A stretch of 42,444 nucleotides of DNA from NCBI GenBank assembly GCA_024280015.1, contig JAJRQY010000007.1, forward strand, positions 1 to 42,444, written 5' to 3'. The position numbers were made by a program, and so were the translations under genes. Below are positions 23,714-31,336 of this stretch, piece after piece (position 1 is the first letter of the stretch; each line of letters starts with the position of its first letter). Under the pieces are notes generated by a model that did not search any database, was not told the DNA's origin, and saw only the letters and a program-made list of their open reading frames with translations. This DNA is from Actinomycetes bacterium. Its GTDB lineage: Bacteria; Actinomycetota; Acidimicrobiia; Acidimicrobiales; SZUA-35.

Positions 23714-26233
23714 TCAGTCGCGACGTCCACGACCACGGCCGCCGCCATTGCCCCGTCCACGACCTCGACCGCCACGATTGCTGTCGTTCTGGACTGGAGC
23801 GCCTTCGGGACCGAGGTCACCGAAACCGTCAGCGGCATCATCGCCGCCGAAACTCATCGTGGCCGACTCACGATCGGAGTCACTGTCGTTGCTTGAGCTG
23901 TCGTTGCTTGAGCTGTCGTCGTTGGAGCTGCTTCCACGATCCGAGCGACCACGACCGCCACCATCACGGCTGCCACGGTCACGACCGCCACCATCACGGC
24001 TGCCACGGTCACGACCGCCCCCCGAACCACCCCGAGAGCCGCCGCCATCGCTGGAGCCGGAATCGGAGGTGTCACCGGCCATGGAAAGGGAGACCTTGCC
24101 GTTGGGGTCGATGTCAGAAACAACAACGTCGATCTGTTGACCGAGTTCCAGCACGTCCTCGACCTTGTCAATGCGCTTACCTTGACCAATCTTGGAGATA
24201 TGGAGGAGCCCATCACGTCCGGGAAGGATGTTGACAAACGCACCGAACTTGGTGATGTTGACAACTCGGCCTGGGTAGGTGGCGCCAACGTCAGCCGTCG
24301 GAGGATCGAGGATCAAGCGAATCTGACGCTCGGCCTCATCCACGACGTCCTTGTCGGTGGCAGAAACGCTGACCAGGCCAACCATTCCGTCGTCATCAAC
24401 ACTGATGTCAGCACCAGTCTCGGCCTGGATGGCGTTGATGACCTTGCCCTTTGGTCCGATGACCTCACCGATCTTGTCGATGGGGATCTCGAAACTGATG
24501 ATCTTCGGAGCACCCTCACGTACGTCTTCACGAGGAGCCGAGATGGCTTCGTTCATGACGGCCAGGACAGCCAAGCGGGCGACCTTCGCCTGATTCAGGG
24601 CATCAGCAAGAACGTCGGTGGGAATACCATCGATCTTGGTGTCCAACTGAAGGGCAGTAATGAAGTCTGACGTTCCGGCAACCTTGAAGTCCATGTCGCC
24701 AAAGGCATCTTCGGCGCCAAGGATGTCGGTCAGGGTGGTGTACTTGCCTTCGGCGAAGACCAAGCCCATGGCGATACCGGCTACTGGGGCCTTGATTGGC
24801 ACACCGGCGTCCATGAGGGACAGGGTGGAACCACAGACCGAGGCCATGGAGGTTGAGCCGTTGGAACTCAGGGCCTCAGACACCAGACGAAGGGTGTAGG
24901 GCCACTCTTCCAGGCTGGGGATGACGGGCACCAGGGCACGCTCGGCCAGTAGGCCGTGACCGATCTCGCGGCGCTTCGGCCCACGCATGAAGCCGGTTTC
25001 TCCGGTGGAGAAGGGCGGGAAGTTGTAATGATGCATGTAGCTCTTGCGCTCGGTGGTATCAATACCATCGATCATCTGGTCCATGCGCTTCATGCCCAGA
25101 GTGGTGACGTTCAGCACCTGGGTCTCGCCCCGCTGGAACAAGCCGGAACCGTGCACCCGGGGAAGGACGCCAACCTCGGCGCTAAGAGGCCGAAGCTCAT
25201 CAGTCTTGCGACCGTCGATACGAGCACCGTCTTCGACAATGCGTCGACGAACAATGGTCTTGGAAAGCGACCGGAAGGCAGCCTTGAGCTGCTTCTCGGA
25301 ATCGGCAAAGGTGTCGGCGAGGCCAGCAAGAACTTCGTCACGAAGGGCTGACTCAGCATCGCCACGCTCAGCCTTGTCGGCAATGGACATGACCTTGGTG
25401 AGCTTGGTTTCGCCAGCCTTGGCGACGGCGGCCATCTGCTCATCGGAGTAGTCGGCCATATTGGGGTATTCCATGAACTCCTTGCGACCACCGTTGGCTT
25501 CTACCAACTGGTTCTGCAGGGCAATGGATTCCTTGATGTAGATCTCGGCCTCGAGCAAGGCGGTAGCCAGAGCGGCTTCGTCGACCTTGGGTGCGCCATT
25601 CTCGTAGTTGTTCCAAGCGGTGGCGGTTCCACCGGCCTCAACCATCATCACGGCGACAGATCCGTCATCGAGTTGACGTCCAGCAACGACGATCTCGAAT
25701 GATCCTTCATCGCCCTCTTGGTAGGTGGGGTGAGGCAGCCATTCACCATCGGTGGTGTAGCTGAGGCGGACGGCGCCGATTGGGCCGTCAAAGGGAACGT
25801 TGGAGACCATGAGTGCGGCCGAAGCAGCATTGATGGCCAGGACATCGTGAGGATTTTTTTGGTCGGCCGAAAGAACGGTGACAACCACATGAGTCTCGTT
25901 GCGGTAGTCGCTGGGGAAGGACGGACGCAGGGGCCGGTCAATCAAGCGACAGGTGAGGGTGGCAGCATCAGAAGCACGGCCTTCACGACGGAAGAACGAG
26001 CCGGGGATTTTGCCTGCGGCATAGGACCGCTCTTCAACATCCACTGTGAGTGGGAAGAAGTCAATGCCATCACGAACGTGCTTGGCGCCAGTTGCGGCCA
26101 CCAGAACGGTCGTGTCGCCCATTCGGGCTACTACCGAACCACTGGCCAATTGGGCCAGCTTTCCGGTCTCGAGGGTTAATTCGGGGCCGTCACCATTGGT
26201 GACGGATCCGCTAACGGATACAGCTTCCGACAT
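23714..26233 (-). CDS. pnp: polyribonucleotide nucleotidyltransferase (PNPase)
   Basis: A 3'-5' phosphorolytic exoribonuclease of the RNA degradation machinery. Two RNase PH-like halves (FFRREGRASD and RPLRPSFP in the first; KPLSAEVG-like RPLSAEVGVLPRVHG, FQRGETQVL and FMRGPKRREIGHG in the second), a KH domain with IGEVIGPKGKVIN, and an S1 domain with YPGRVVNITKFGAFVNILPG. About 120 residues beyond S1 (719-839) form an Arg/Gly/Ser/Asp tail with DRGSRDGGGR repeats, Ser/Asn/Asp runs, and a final RGRGRG-type stretch. Such RG tails bind RNA in other proteins. ATG start with AGGAG nine bases upstream; GGAG can pair with CTCC just before the ATG. The leader at 26234-26478 is structured. rpsO-pnp order is conserved. 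Confidence 0.97.
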   Translation of the reverse strand: MSEAVSVSGSVTNGDGPELTLETGKLAQLASGSVVARMGDTTVLVAATGAKHVRDGIDFFPLTVDVEERSYAAGKIPGSFFRREGRASDAATLTCRLIDRPLRPSFPSDYRNETHVVVTVLSADQKNPHDVLAINAASAALMVSNVPFDGPIGAVRLSYTTDGEWLPHPTYQEGDEGSFEIVVAGRQLDDGSVAVMMVEAGGTATAWNNYENGAPKVDEAALATALLEAEIYIKESIALQNQLVEANGGRKEFMEYPNMADYSDEQMAAVAKAGETKLTKVMSIADKAERGDAESALRDEVLAGLADTFADSEKQLKAAFRSLSKTIVRRRIVEDGARIDGRKTDELRPLSAEVGVLPRVHGSGLFQRGETQVLNVTTLGMKRMDQMIDGIDTTERKSYMHHYNFPPFSTGETGFMRGPKRREIGHGLLAERALVPVIPSLEEWPYTLRLVSEALSSNGSTSMASVCGSTLSLMDAGVPIKAPVAGIAMGLVFAEGKYTTLTDILGAEDAFGDMDFKVAGTSDFITALQLDTKIDGIPTDVLADALNQAKVARLAVLAVMNEAISAPREDVREGAPKIISFEIPIDKIGEVIGPKGKVINAIQAETGADISVDDDGMVGLVSVSATDKDVVDEAERQIRLILDPPTADVGATYPGRVVNITKFGAFVNILPGRDGLLHISKIGQGKRIDKVEDVLELGQQIDVVVSDIDPNGKVSLSMAGDTSDSGSSDGGGSRGGSGGGRDRGSRDGGGRDRGSRDGGGRGRSDRGSSSNDDSSSNDSSSNDSDSDRESATMSFGGDDAADGFGDLGPEGAPVQNDSNRGGRGRGRGNGGGRGRGRRD
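23951..24019 (-). repeat. 30-bp repeats encoding DRGSRDGGGR in PNPase tail
   Basis: Two exact 30-bp copies lie at 23951-23980 and 23981-24010, with a partial third at 24011. They code for the RG-rich units of the PNPase tail. A separate 18-bp repeat near 23884-23919 encodes the Ser/Asn/Asp runs. Both unit lengths keep the reading frame. Confidence 0.85.
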
Positions 26234-26478
26234 GGAGGCTCTCCTTGGGTTTTCTATTGCCAGAGCGACCTTCGCCTGGCGTGTGGCAGACCAGATCCCA
26301 GATTGCGGCCACTCACACGCGAAGACTGCCCGGTTGATGTCCAGGCCGACCTAGCAAACAGTGCTGCTTATCAAGACGGCCCGCTAGCAGATTGCTAGTG
26401 GACAAGCCGTTGAGCAATACGGTGAGGAGTCGGAAACTGGCAGCTGAGCTGCCTCGAAGCGTGCGAACGTTTCGCACG
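26234..26478 (-). promoter_or_regulatory. structured pnp leader with three hairpins
   Basis: Reading towards pnp: CGTGCGAA/TTCGCACG with a 3-base loop (26460-26478); a near-perfect palindrome GGCAGCT-N-AGCTGCC (26439-26453); and, nearer the gene, CTTCGC + GTGTG paired with CACAC + GCGAAG (26270-26324; 11 bp with a 5-base bulge). PNPase mRNA in enterobacteria is autoregulated through RNase III cleavage of a leader hairpin; a similar role here is an inference. No protein-coding gene is supported in this stretch. Confidence 0.5.
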
Positions 26479-26557
26479 TATACATCAGGCTACTACCGGG
26501 GACCGCGAACAACGCGGAGGGACCAGTTTCTCATCCAATCAGCTCATTAGGAATGCA

Positions 26558-26587
26558 GAATGCCGACCCAATACTGGATCGGCATTC
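26558..26587 (-). terminator. rpsO terminator or processing hairpin
   Basis: GAATGCCGA (26558-26566) pairs perfectly with TCGGCATTC (26579-26587), with inner CC/GG and a short loop, 44 bases after the rpsO stop. The bases after the stem on the minus strand (TGCATTCCT) are only weakly T-rich, so it may let some transcripts run into pnp. Confidence 0.6.
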
Positions 26588-26630
26588 AGAAGGAGACGTG
26601 CTGAGGAGAGCTCAGCGACAGTCGAAGGAT

Positions 26631-26909
26631 TTAGCGACGAAGACCAAGGTCAGCAATGACGGTACGGTAACGCTCGATATCAATATCCTTGAGGTAGTCA
26701 AGGAAGCGGCGACGACGCCCAACCAGCATGAGAAGGCCACGGCGGCTGTGGTGATCCTTCTTGTGGTCCTTGAGGTGAGCTGTTAGATGCTCAATTCGAT
26801 CGGTAAGCAGCGCAATCTGGACCTCGGTGGAACCAGTGTCGTTCTCGCTCTTAGCGAACTTCTTGATGGTCTCGCCCTTGGGCGGGAGATTGGCGGCTGG
26901 CTTACTCAC
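26631..26909 (-). CDS. rpsO: 30S ribosomal protein S15
   Basis: Binds 16S rRNA (central domain) early in 30S assembly and contacts the bridge to 50S. It shows the S15 core: [39 protein letters not shown], and [17 protein letters not shown]. The frame extends to 26993, but S15 is usually 88-90 residues; GTG at 26909 ([14 protein letters not shown]) gives 92 residues with GAGAG about ten bases upstream and is preferred. Precedes pnp as in most bacteria. Confidence 0.95.
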   Translation of the reverse strand: MSKPAANLPPKGETIKKFAKSENDTGSTEVQIALLTDRIEHLTAHLKDHKKDHHSRRGLLMLVGRRRRFLDYLKDIDIERYRTVIADLGLRR

Positions 26910-27029
26910 GATGGAATCACTCTCGATATTGATGGATGATTTGGGACCTGTGGCCCGGCCACTCACGACGCCTCGCGCAGGAGCAGCAGTCAATCAGTCT
27001 AACTTCTCTTCGCCCGCTTCCACTCAGCA

Positions 27030-27065
27030 ATTATCCTGGGATCCACCACTCTTGGACACAAAGGC
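27030..27065 (-). promoter_or_regulatory. possible rpsO promoter
   Basis: On the minus strand GATAAT (27030-27035) matches a -10 box in five of six bases. A weak TTTGTG/TTGTGT element lies about 20 bases further upstream, which is longer than ideal spacing. It would give a leader of about 115 bases before the GTG at 26909. Confidence 0.3.
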
Positions 27066-27098
27066 GTCACTCTTCGTATGTTCTCCAGGAGGCGAATC

Positions 27099-27554
27099 GT
27101 GTTTGATCTAACTGATGATGATGAGTGGTTCGAGCTCGGGCTCGCACTCTCGGGTGCGATCGCGCACCTCCCCAAGGGAACCACGCTGATCGAAGCTCTA
27201 CAGATTCCGCCGTTCCGGCTGGCCATCAGTGCCACCGGGACCGAGATGCACCCCGTCGTCACCCGTCCCGCACTAGTCAATGTGATGACACCATCAGACG
27301 CAGTCCGAGGAGCTATCGAGCTTGCCCAAGCCGAGCAGCAGGTCTCCCCCAATTCCCTTACCGTCGCCATCACCCAGACAAACGATGGGGAACACTACGC
27401 AATCGCAATCGTCGGCATCCCCGGCGAGTCAAAGTCATGGACCACCTTTGGACTCGGACCGGGTGGCCACACTATTGACGTTGGCTACCTGATCCTTGAG
27501 CAGCTGGAAGCTTGGGGACTCCGCCAGGACCGCCCCCTCCCCGCTGCCGCCTGA
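27099..27554 (+). CDS. small acidic protein of unknown function
   Basis: Not recognised. 151 residues with an acidic start (FDLTDDDEWFELG), a predicted alpha/beta mix (AISATGTEMHPVVTRPALV, VTIAITQTNDGEHYAIAIVG-like strands) and no membrane helix or signal peptide. The frame has an ATG at 27078, but AGGAGG (27087-27092) sits six bases before GTG 27099, which decides the start. It is divergent from rpsO and convergent with the oxygenase gene, ending at a shared hairpin. Likely cytosolic and expressed alone. Confidence 0.65.
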   Translation: MFDLTDDDEWFELGLALSGAIAHLPKGTTLIEALQIPPFRLAISATGTEMHPVVTRPALVNVMTPSDAVRGAIELAQAEQQVSPNSLTVAITQTNDGEHYAIAIVGIPGESKSWTTFGLGPGGHTIDVGYLILEQLEAWGLRQDRPLPAAA

Positions 27555-27564
27555 AATTCCGTTC

Positions 27565-27606
27565 TGGCACCGAGCTGATGCCGAATACGATGCGCCACCG
27601 GTGCCA
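27565..27606. terminator. hairpin between convergent genes
   Basis: TGGCACCG (27565-27572) and CGGTGCCA (27599-27606) form a perfect 8-bp stem around a 26-base loop, ten bases before the 2OG-oxygenase stop. Placement between convergent ends supports a bidirectional terminator; there is no U-run. Confidence 0.4.
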
Positions 27607-27615
27607 TGTCAGCTT

Positions 27616-28614
27616 TTAGAGTTCGGTTTTGCGAAGTTCGCGGGGGCCCATGAGTTTGGCCATGAGGTAATCACCAGCACTGATTGGTTGGTATCGAGCC
27701 GGGTTTTCCCCAGTCACACAGCTGCTGACTGGCTCAATGATCGCATCCGGATCGGCCTCGAGGAACGAGGCAACCGACCGTCGTCGAACCGGACCATCGG
27801 CCGATACTGGGGGCGGAACAACCCGATGCAAGGTCGACACCCAACGGTCGTTGGTCCATGTCGCCAACATGTCCCCAATATTGACAACAAAACTCCCGCT
27901 AGCCACTGGAACATCGATCCACTCCCCCTGGTGACGAACCTGGAGACCAGGAACATTGTCAGCCAACAAGACAGTCACGATTCCGTAGTCGGTATGTGCG
28001 CCCATTCGAGCCTGGCCAGGAAGCGGGTCAGGCGAACCCGGTCGCCTCTCATAGTTGATGGCCCGGGTAGTGGCGATAGCTCGCCGAGTCCGATCAATGA
28101 AGTATGACTCGGGCACATCCAGTGCTAGAGCAAAAACCGACAAGAGACAGTCAGACACCACGGCAATGGCCTGCTGATAGCGGATCCAAACGTCTCGCAA
28201 CGCGGCTGGCTCTTCTGGCCAGATATTGGGAGCGAAAAATGACTTGTGAGCATCGAAATAGGGTCTGTCGGCTTCGTCAACAATCTCCCGACCAGCATTG
28301 AAGGCTTCAAACAGATCTGGGGCCGTCGGCTCTTCGCCCAGACTGTAAGCCAGGGCCTCGGTCCCCTCACTGGCATACCCACGATTCTGTGTCTTGTCAG
28401 CGACGATGCAAGCCTGCTTGGCAACGAGTGGAAGGTCAAAGAATGATGCTGTTGTCGAAAGCATCTCCTCAATCAGGTCAGGCGACACGCCATGACCAAC
28501 AACCTCTAGGAAGCCTGATGTCCGATAGACACGATCGACTGTGCCTGCGACTGCAAGGCGCTGGGCTTGGCTCCCGGTTCGGAATGGCTCTAGATCAACG
28601 ACCTCAAGATTCAT
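27616..28614 (-). CDS. 2-oxoglutarate/Fe(II) dioxygenase, isopenicillin-N-synthase-like
   Basis: A non-haem iron oxygenase of 332 residues with the DIOX_N/2OG-Fe(II) layout. FLEVVGHGVSPDLIEEM at the start is the conserved N-terminal domain; the iron triad is His207 and Asp209 (GAHTDYG) plus His263 (STLHRV), and the RxS motif in RRRSVASF (278-280) binds the co-substrate carboxylate. GLQVRHQGEWIDVP and FVVNIGDML are typical. Substrate unknown; bacterial relatives hydroxylate or desaturate small molecules, and some are ethylene- or flavonol-synthase-like by name only. It starts ten bases after the ribF stop and so may be the last gene of the rimP-ribF operon, an unusual tail for it. Confidence 0.88.
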   Translation of the reverse strand: MNLEVVDLEPFRTGSQAQRLAVAGTVDRVYRTSGFLEVVGHGVSPDLIEEMLSTTASFFDLPLVAKQACIVADKTQNRGYASEGTEALAYSLGEEPTAPDLFEAFNAGREIVDEADRPYFDAHKSFFAPNIWPEEPAALRDVWIRYQQAIAVVSDCLLSVFALALDVPESYFIDRTRRAIATTRAINYERRPGSPDPLPGQARMGAHTDYGIVTVLLADNVPGLQVRHQGEWIDVPVASGSFVVNIGDMLATWTNDRWVSTLHRVVPPPVSADGPVRRRSVASFLEADPDAIIEPVSSCVTGENPARYQPISAGDYLMAKLMGPRELRKTEL

Positions 28615-28623
28615 GGCCGAATC

Positions 28624-29631
28624 CTACTCCGAAGCCTCCAGTGCCTCCGACGCCCGCTGGATGTCAATGACCAGCTGAGCCTTCAGCGACTCAATACCGT
28701 CGAAGCGTTGCTCGGAACGAAGCAGGCTCACAAACTGAACTCTGGCTACTTCGCCATAAAGGTCGCCTTCGAACCCAATGAGGTGAGCTTCAGGTAGGGA
28801 GTATTCAGCATCTTGGTAGAAGGTCGGACGCTTGCCAATATTGACTGCTGCCGGGTGCCGGGAGCCATCGGGCCGGAAGTACCAGGCGGCATAGACCGCG
28901 TCGGCGGGAACGGCAATCTCGGTTGGCACCTCAATATTTGCCGTCGGAAATCCTAAGGTCCGGCCGCGCTGGTCGCCGAGAACAACCAGGCCTCGAATCT
29001 CGTGCGGGCGTCCAAGCAGTCGTGCTGCAGTTGCTACCTCACCACCAGCTAGCGCTCGCCGGACAGCGGTAGAAGAAACCGATTCTGGACGGTCCTCCGA
29101 GCGCGGAATCAGATCGAGGCCTACCACATCAAAGCCATAGACCTGGCCAAGCGACTGCAGCAATTCGACATTGCCACCTCGGCCTTTTCCGAAGTGGAAA
29201 TCGCTACCAACAACCACTGATCGAGTCTTAAGCCCCTCAACCAGAACTCGAATCACGAAGTCTTCTGCCGTTTCCGATGCCTGCTCAGTATCGAATTGGA
29301 TGACAACAACGGTGTCAACACCGTGAGCTTCCAGGAGCTCCAGTTTCTGGTCAAGACACATGAGCAGCTTGGGGGCAGTCTCGGGTCGTACCAGGGTTGC
29401 CGGGTGGGGGTCGAAGGTGACGACAGCCATCTTCGCTCCCGCCTTATCGGCGAGGGCTTTTGTCGCCTCAATGACGGCTGCATGTCCCCGATGTACCCCA
29501 TCGAACACGCCAATGGCTACTGCGTGTTCGGCGACTGGGGACTCAGAGCCTGCCGAAGAAGGTTGTTGAAAATCTCGTATGACGTCCACGACCAAAGGAC
29601 GGTAGCGGCTGGCGGCAAGCCACTCAAACAT
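28624..29631 (-). CDS. ribF: bifunctional riboflavin kinase / FAD synthetase
   Basis: Converts riboflavin to FMN and then FAD in the cytosol. 335 residues: nucleotidyltransferase half with GVFDGVHRGH (41-50), VTFDPHP, and VVGSDFHFGKGRGG; then STAVRRAL before the flavokinase half with GRTLGFPTANI, PADAVYAAW, and AVNIGKRPTF. ATG at 29631 is kept; a GTG at residue 15 (VDVIRDFQQP) is another possible start because many RibF proteins begin close to that point. 26 bases after truB, the usual gene order. FMN/FAD supply would also serve the flavoproteins in the window. Confidence 0.95.
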   Translation of the reverse strand: MFEWLAASRYRPLVVDVIRDFQQPSSAGSESPVAEHAVAIGVFDGVHRGHAAVIEATKALADKAGAKMAVVTFDPHPATLVRPETAPKLLMCLDQKLELLEAHGVDTVVVIQFDTEQASETAEDFVIRVLVEGLKTRSVVVGSDFHFGKGRGGNVELLQSLGQVYGFDVVGLDLIPRSEDRPESVSSTAVRRALAGGEVATAARLLGRPHEIRGLVVLGDQRGRTLGFPTANIEVPTEIAVPADAVYAAWYFRPDGSRHPAAVNIGKRPTFYQDAEYSLPEAHLIGFEGDLYGEVARVQFVSLLRSEQRFDGIESLKAQLVIDIQRASEALEASE

Positions 29632-29657
29632 TACCGGGCCGTTCTCTACCCTTCCGC

Positions 29658-30530
29658 TCAGGTGGCAAGCACCTTTACCGGCCGGAGTTCTCCATCCTGG
29701 ACCGCGTACACGGCTAGCAAAGTCCGATCTGGGCCGAGAACGGCAAACTGTCCTGATCCTCCGGATGGGCCGAGCGAGCGGCCGTTACGAACCTGGGCCG
29801 CGACCACTTCGTCCACCTCAACCATTGGAAGATGGCGGAGCATGCCAAGAATAGGCAGGAGCTGTAGATCATCAAGCGAGGAGGCTTCCTCCAGCGAGAA
29901 CGGCCCAACCGACAGTCGTCGTAGGGCACGCAGGTGAGCACCACCGCCAAGCTCGGTTCCAAGATCGGCGGCCAACGTACGAACATAGGTCCCCGACGTC
30001 ACCTCAACCTCGACCCCATACACCAGCGGATCTTCCGTTTCTGACACATCGAATCGGCGTACCGTCACGGGGCGAGCCTCGCGCTCAACCTCAATCCCTT
30101 CGCGAGCAAGTTCGTGGAGTCGCTTTCCATCGATTTTGATGGCCGACACCATCGGTGGAATCTGCAAAATGTCTCCGGTTAAGGTCGCCGCTGCCTCCCT
30201 AACCGCCTCGGAAGTGAATTCCATTTCGTGACGAGCAGTCGCCTCACCGGCGGCATCAAGAGTTGAGGTCTCCACCCCAAAGGCCACCTCGCCGGCATAG
30301 GTCTTGTCAACACCAGTTACGAATTGAAGCAGCTTGGTTCCGCGACCGACTCCAAGCACAAGCACACCGGTTGCATCAGGGTCGAGGGTGCCAGCATGGC
30401 CAACCTTGCGCGTGTGCAGCGACTTGCGAACCCGGTCAACAACATCATGGCTGGTCATGCCGGCCGGCTTGTCGACAATCAGGAATCCGTCTGGCCCATT
30501 CTGATCAGACTTCCGGCCACGCCTAGCCAT
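29658..30530 (-). CDS. truB: tRNA pseudouridine(55) synthase
   Basis: Makes pseudouridine 55 in the T-loop of tRNAs. 290 residues with GFLIVDKPAGMTSHDVV, then KVGHAGTLDPDATGVL (43-58) carrying the catalytic Asp50, TKLLQF, KTYAGEVAFG, and GTYVRTLAADLG. A C-terminal RNA-binding-type stretch (VRNGRSLG) follows. The rbfA stop overlaps the truB start by eight bases, indicating coupling. Part of the conserved nusA-infB-rbfA-truB-ribF order. Confidence 0.96.
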   Translation of the reverse strand: MARRGRKSDQNGPDGFLIVDKPAGMTSHDVVDRVRKSLHTRKVGHAGTLDPDATGVLVLGVGRGTKLLQFVTGVDKTYAGEVAFGVETSTLDAAGEATARHEMEFTSEAVREAAATLTGDILQIPPMVSAIKIDGKRLHELAREGIEVEREARPVTVRRFDVSETEDPLVYGVEVEVTSGTYVRTLAADLGTELGGGAHLRALRRLSVGPFSLEEASSLDDLQLLPILGMLRHLPMVEVDEVVAAQVRNGRSLGPSGGSGQFAVLGPDRTLLAVYAVQDGELRPVKVLAT

Positions 30531-31005
30531 TGGCGGTGTCTCCGGTGAGGCCGGGCTCGGTATTCACAGCGTCAGCTGACAACTCAGTCTCCGGTAGCAA
30601 CTCGCTCTTGGGTCGTGCTGGCATCGAGGCCAAGATGGCATCAATCTTTGCTCCCGCCCGTACTGCGGGGTCGAAGGCGAAGACCACTTCAGGAGTCTTA
30701 CGCAACTTGGCTTGACGGGCAATGGCCCGCTTCACGTCCTTGCGATGCTCCTCGAGAGTCTCCAGGACCACCTCATCCCGATCGCCATCGTCTCCGAGAA
30801 TAGAGATGAATACATCGGCAACGTTCAAGTCACTGTCGACCTCAACCCCCGTAATAGTCATGAACCCAAGCTCGTCCTCGTCGACTCGCTCAAAGTAGTC
30901 AGCCACGATCTCGGTGAGCAAGGCGTTGAGTCGAGCGGTTCGGGGATAGTGCCGCGAGGTCGTCTGCTTGGGCCTCTTCTTTCGTCCAGAATTCCTTTTC
31001 GCCAT
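30523..31005 (-). CDS. rbfA: 30S ribosome-binding factor A
   Basis: Assists late 16S rRNA (5'-end helix) maturation and cold adaptation of the 30S subunit. 160 residues: a basic start (MAKRNSGRKKRPKQ), then the RbfA KH-type fold with ARLNALLTEIVADYFERV, LGFMTITGVEVDSDLNVADVF, and LRKTPEVVFAFDPAV. The N-terminal basic extension and a C-terminal acidic tail (about 130-160) lengthen it beyond the typical 110-130 residues. ATG start; the stop overlaps truB. Confidence 0.94.
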   Translation of the reverse strand: MAKRNSGRKKRPKQTTSRHYPRTARLNALLTEIVADYFERVDEDELGFMTITGVEVDSDLNVADVFISILGDDGDRDEVVLETLEEHRKDVKRAIARQAKLRKTPEVVFAFDPAVRAGAKIDAILASMPARPKSELLPETELSADAVNTEPGLTGDTANG

Positions 31006-31008
31006 CCC

Positions 31009-31296
31009 TCAGCCTTCCAACCACATCTGTTCTAGCTCCAACACTTCCGCCTGGTCCAGTGCCCAGAAAAACCGCTCAACATTCTCCATCACTTCTTGAC
31101 AATGATGCACACTTCCGCTGATCACGCAGACACCAATGGTGCTCCGCTGCCACAGCTCAACGTGATCAACTTCGGCCGCAGCAACGCCCTTCCAACCATC
31201 AAGGGTTCGCACCGCAGAAAGAATCACGGAACGCTTTGCCTTCAGAGAACGGGCCTCTCGAAGCCGAAGATCCGCTCGCAGGGTTAGTACATGCAT
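31009..31296 (-). CDS. ylxP: DUF503 (YlxP-like) protein
   Basis: A 95-residue member of the DUF503/YlxP family that sits between infB and rbfA in many Gram-positive bacteria. Shows LRLREARSLKAKRSVILSAV, which is the family core, then VAAAEVDHVELWQRSTIGV and a helical end with VERFFW. The function is unsettled; a link to ribosome assembly is inferred from position. ATG start, three bases before rbfA, so translation is likely coupled. Confidence 0.9.
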   Translation of the reverse strand: MHVLTLRADLRLREARSLKAKRSVILSAVRTLDGWKGVAAAEVDHVELWQRSTIGVCVISGSVHHCQEVMENVERFFWALDQAEVLELEQMWLEG

Positions 31297-31336
31297 GCTT
31301 TACCGTAGGTCGGATCGCCCTCACCTAGCGCAACGC

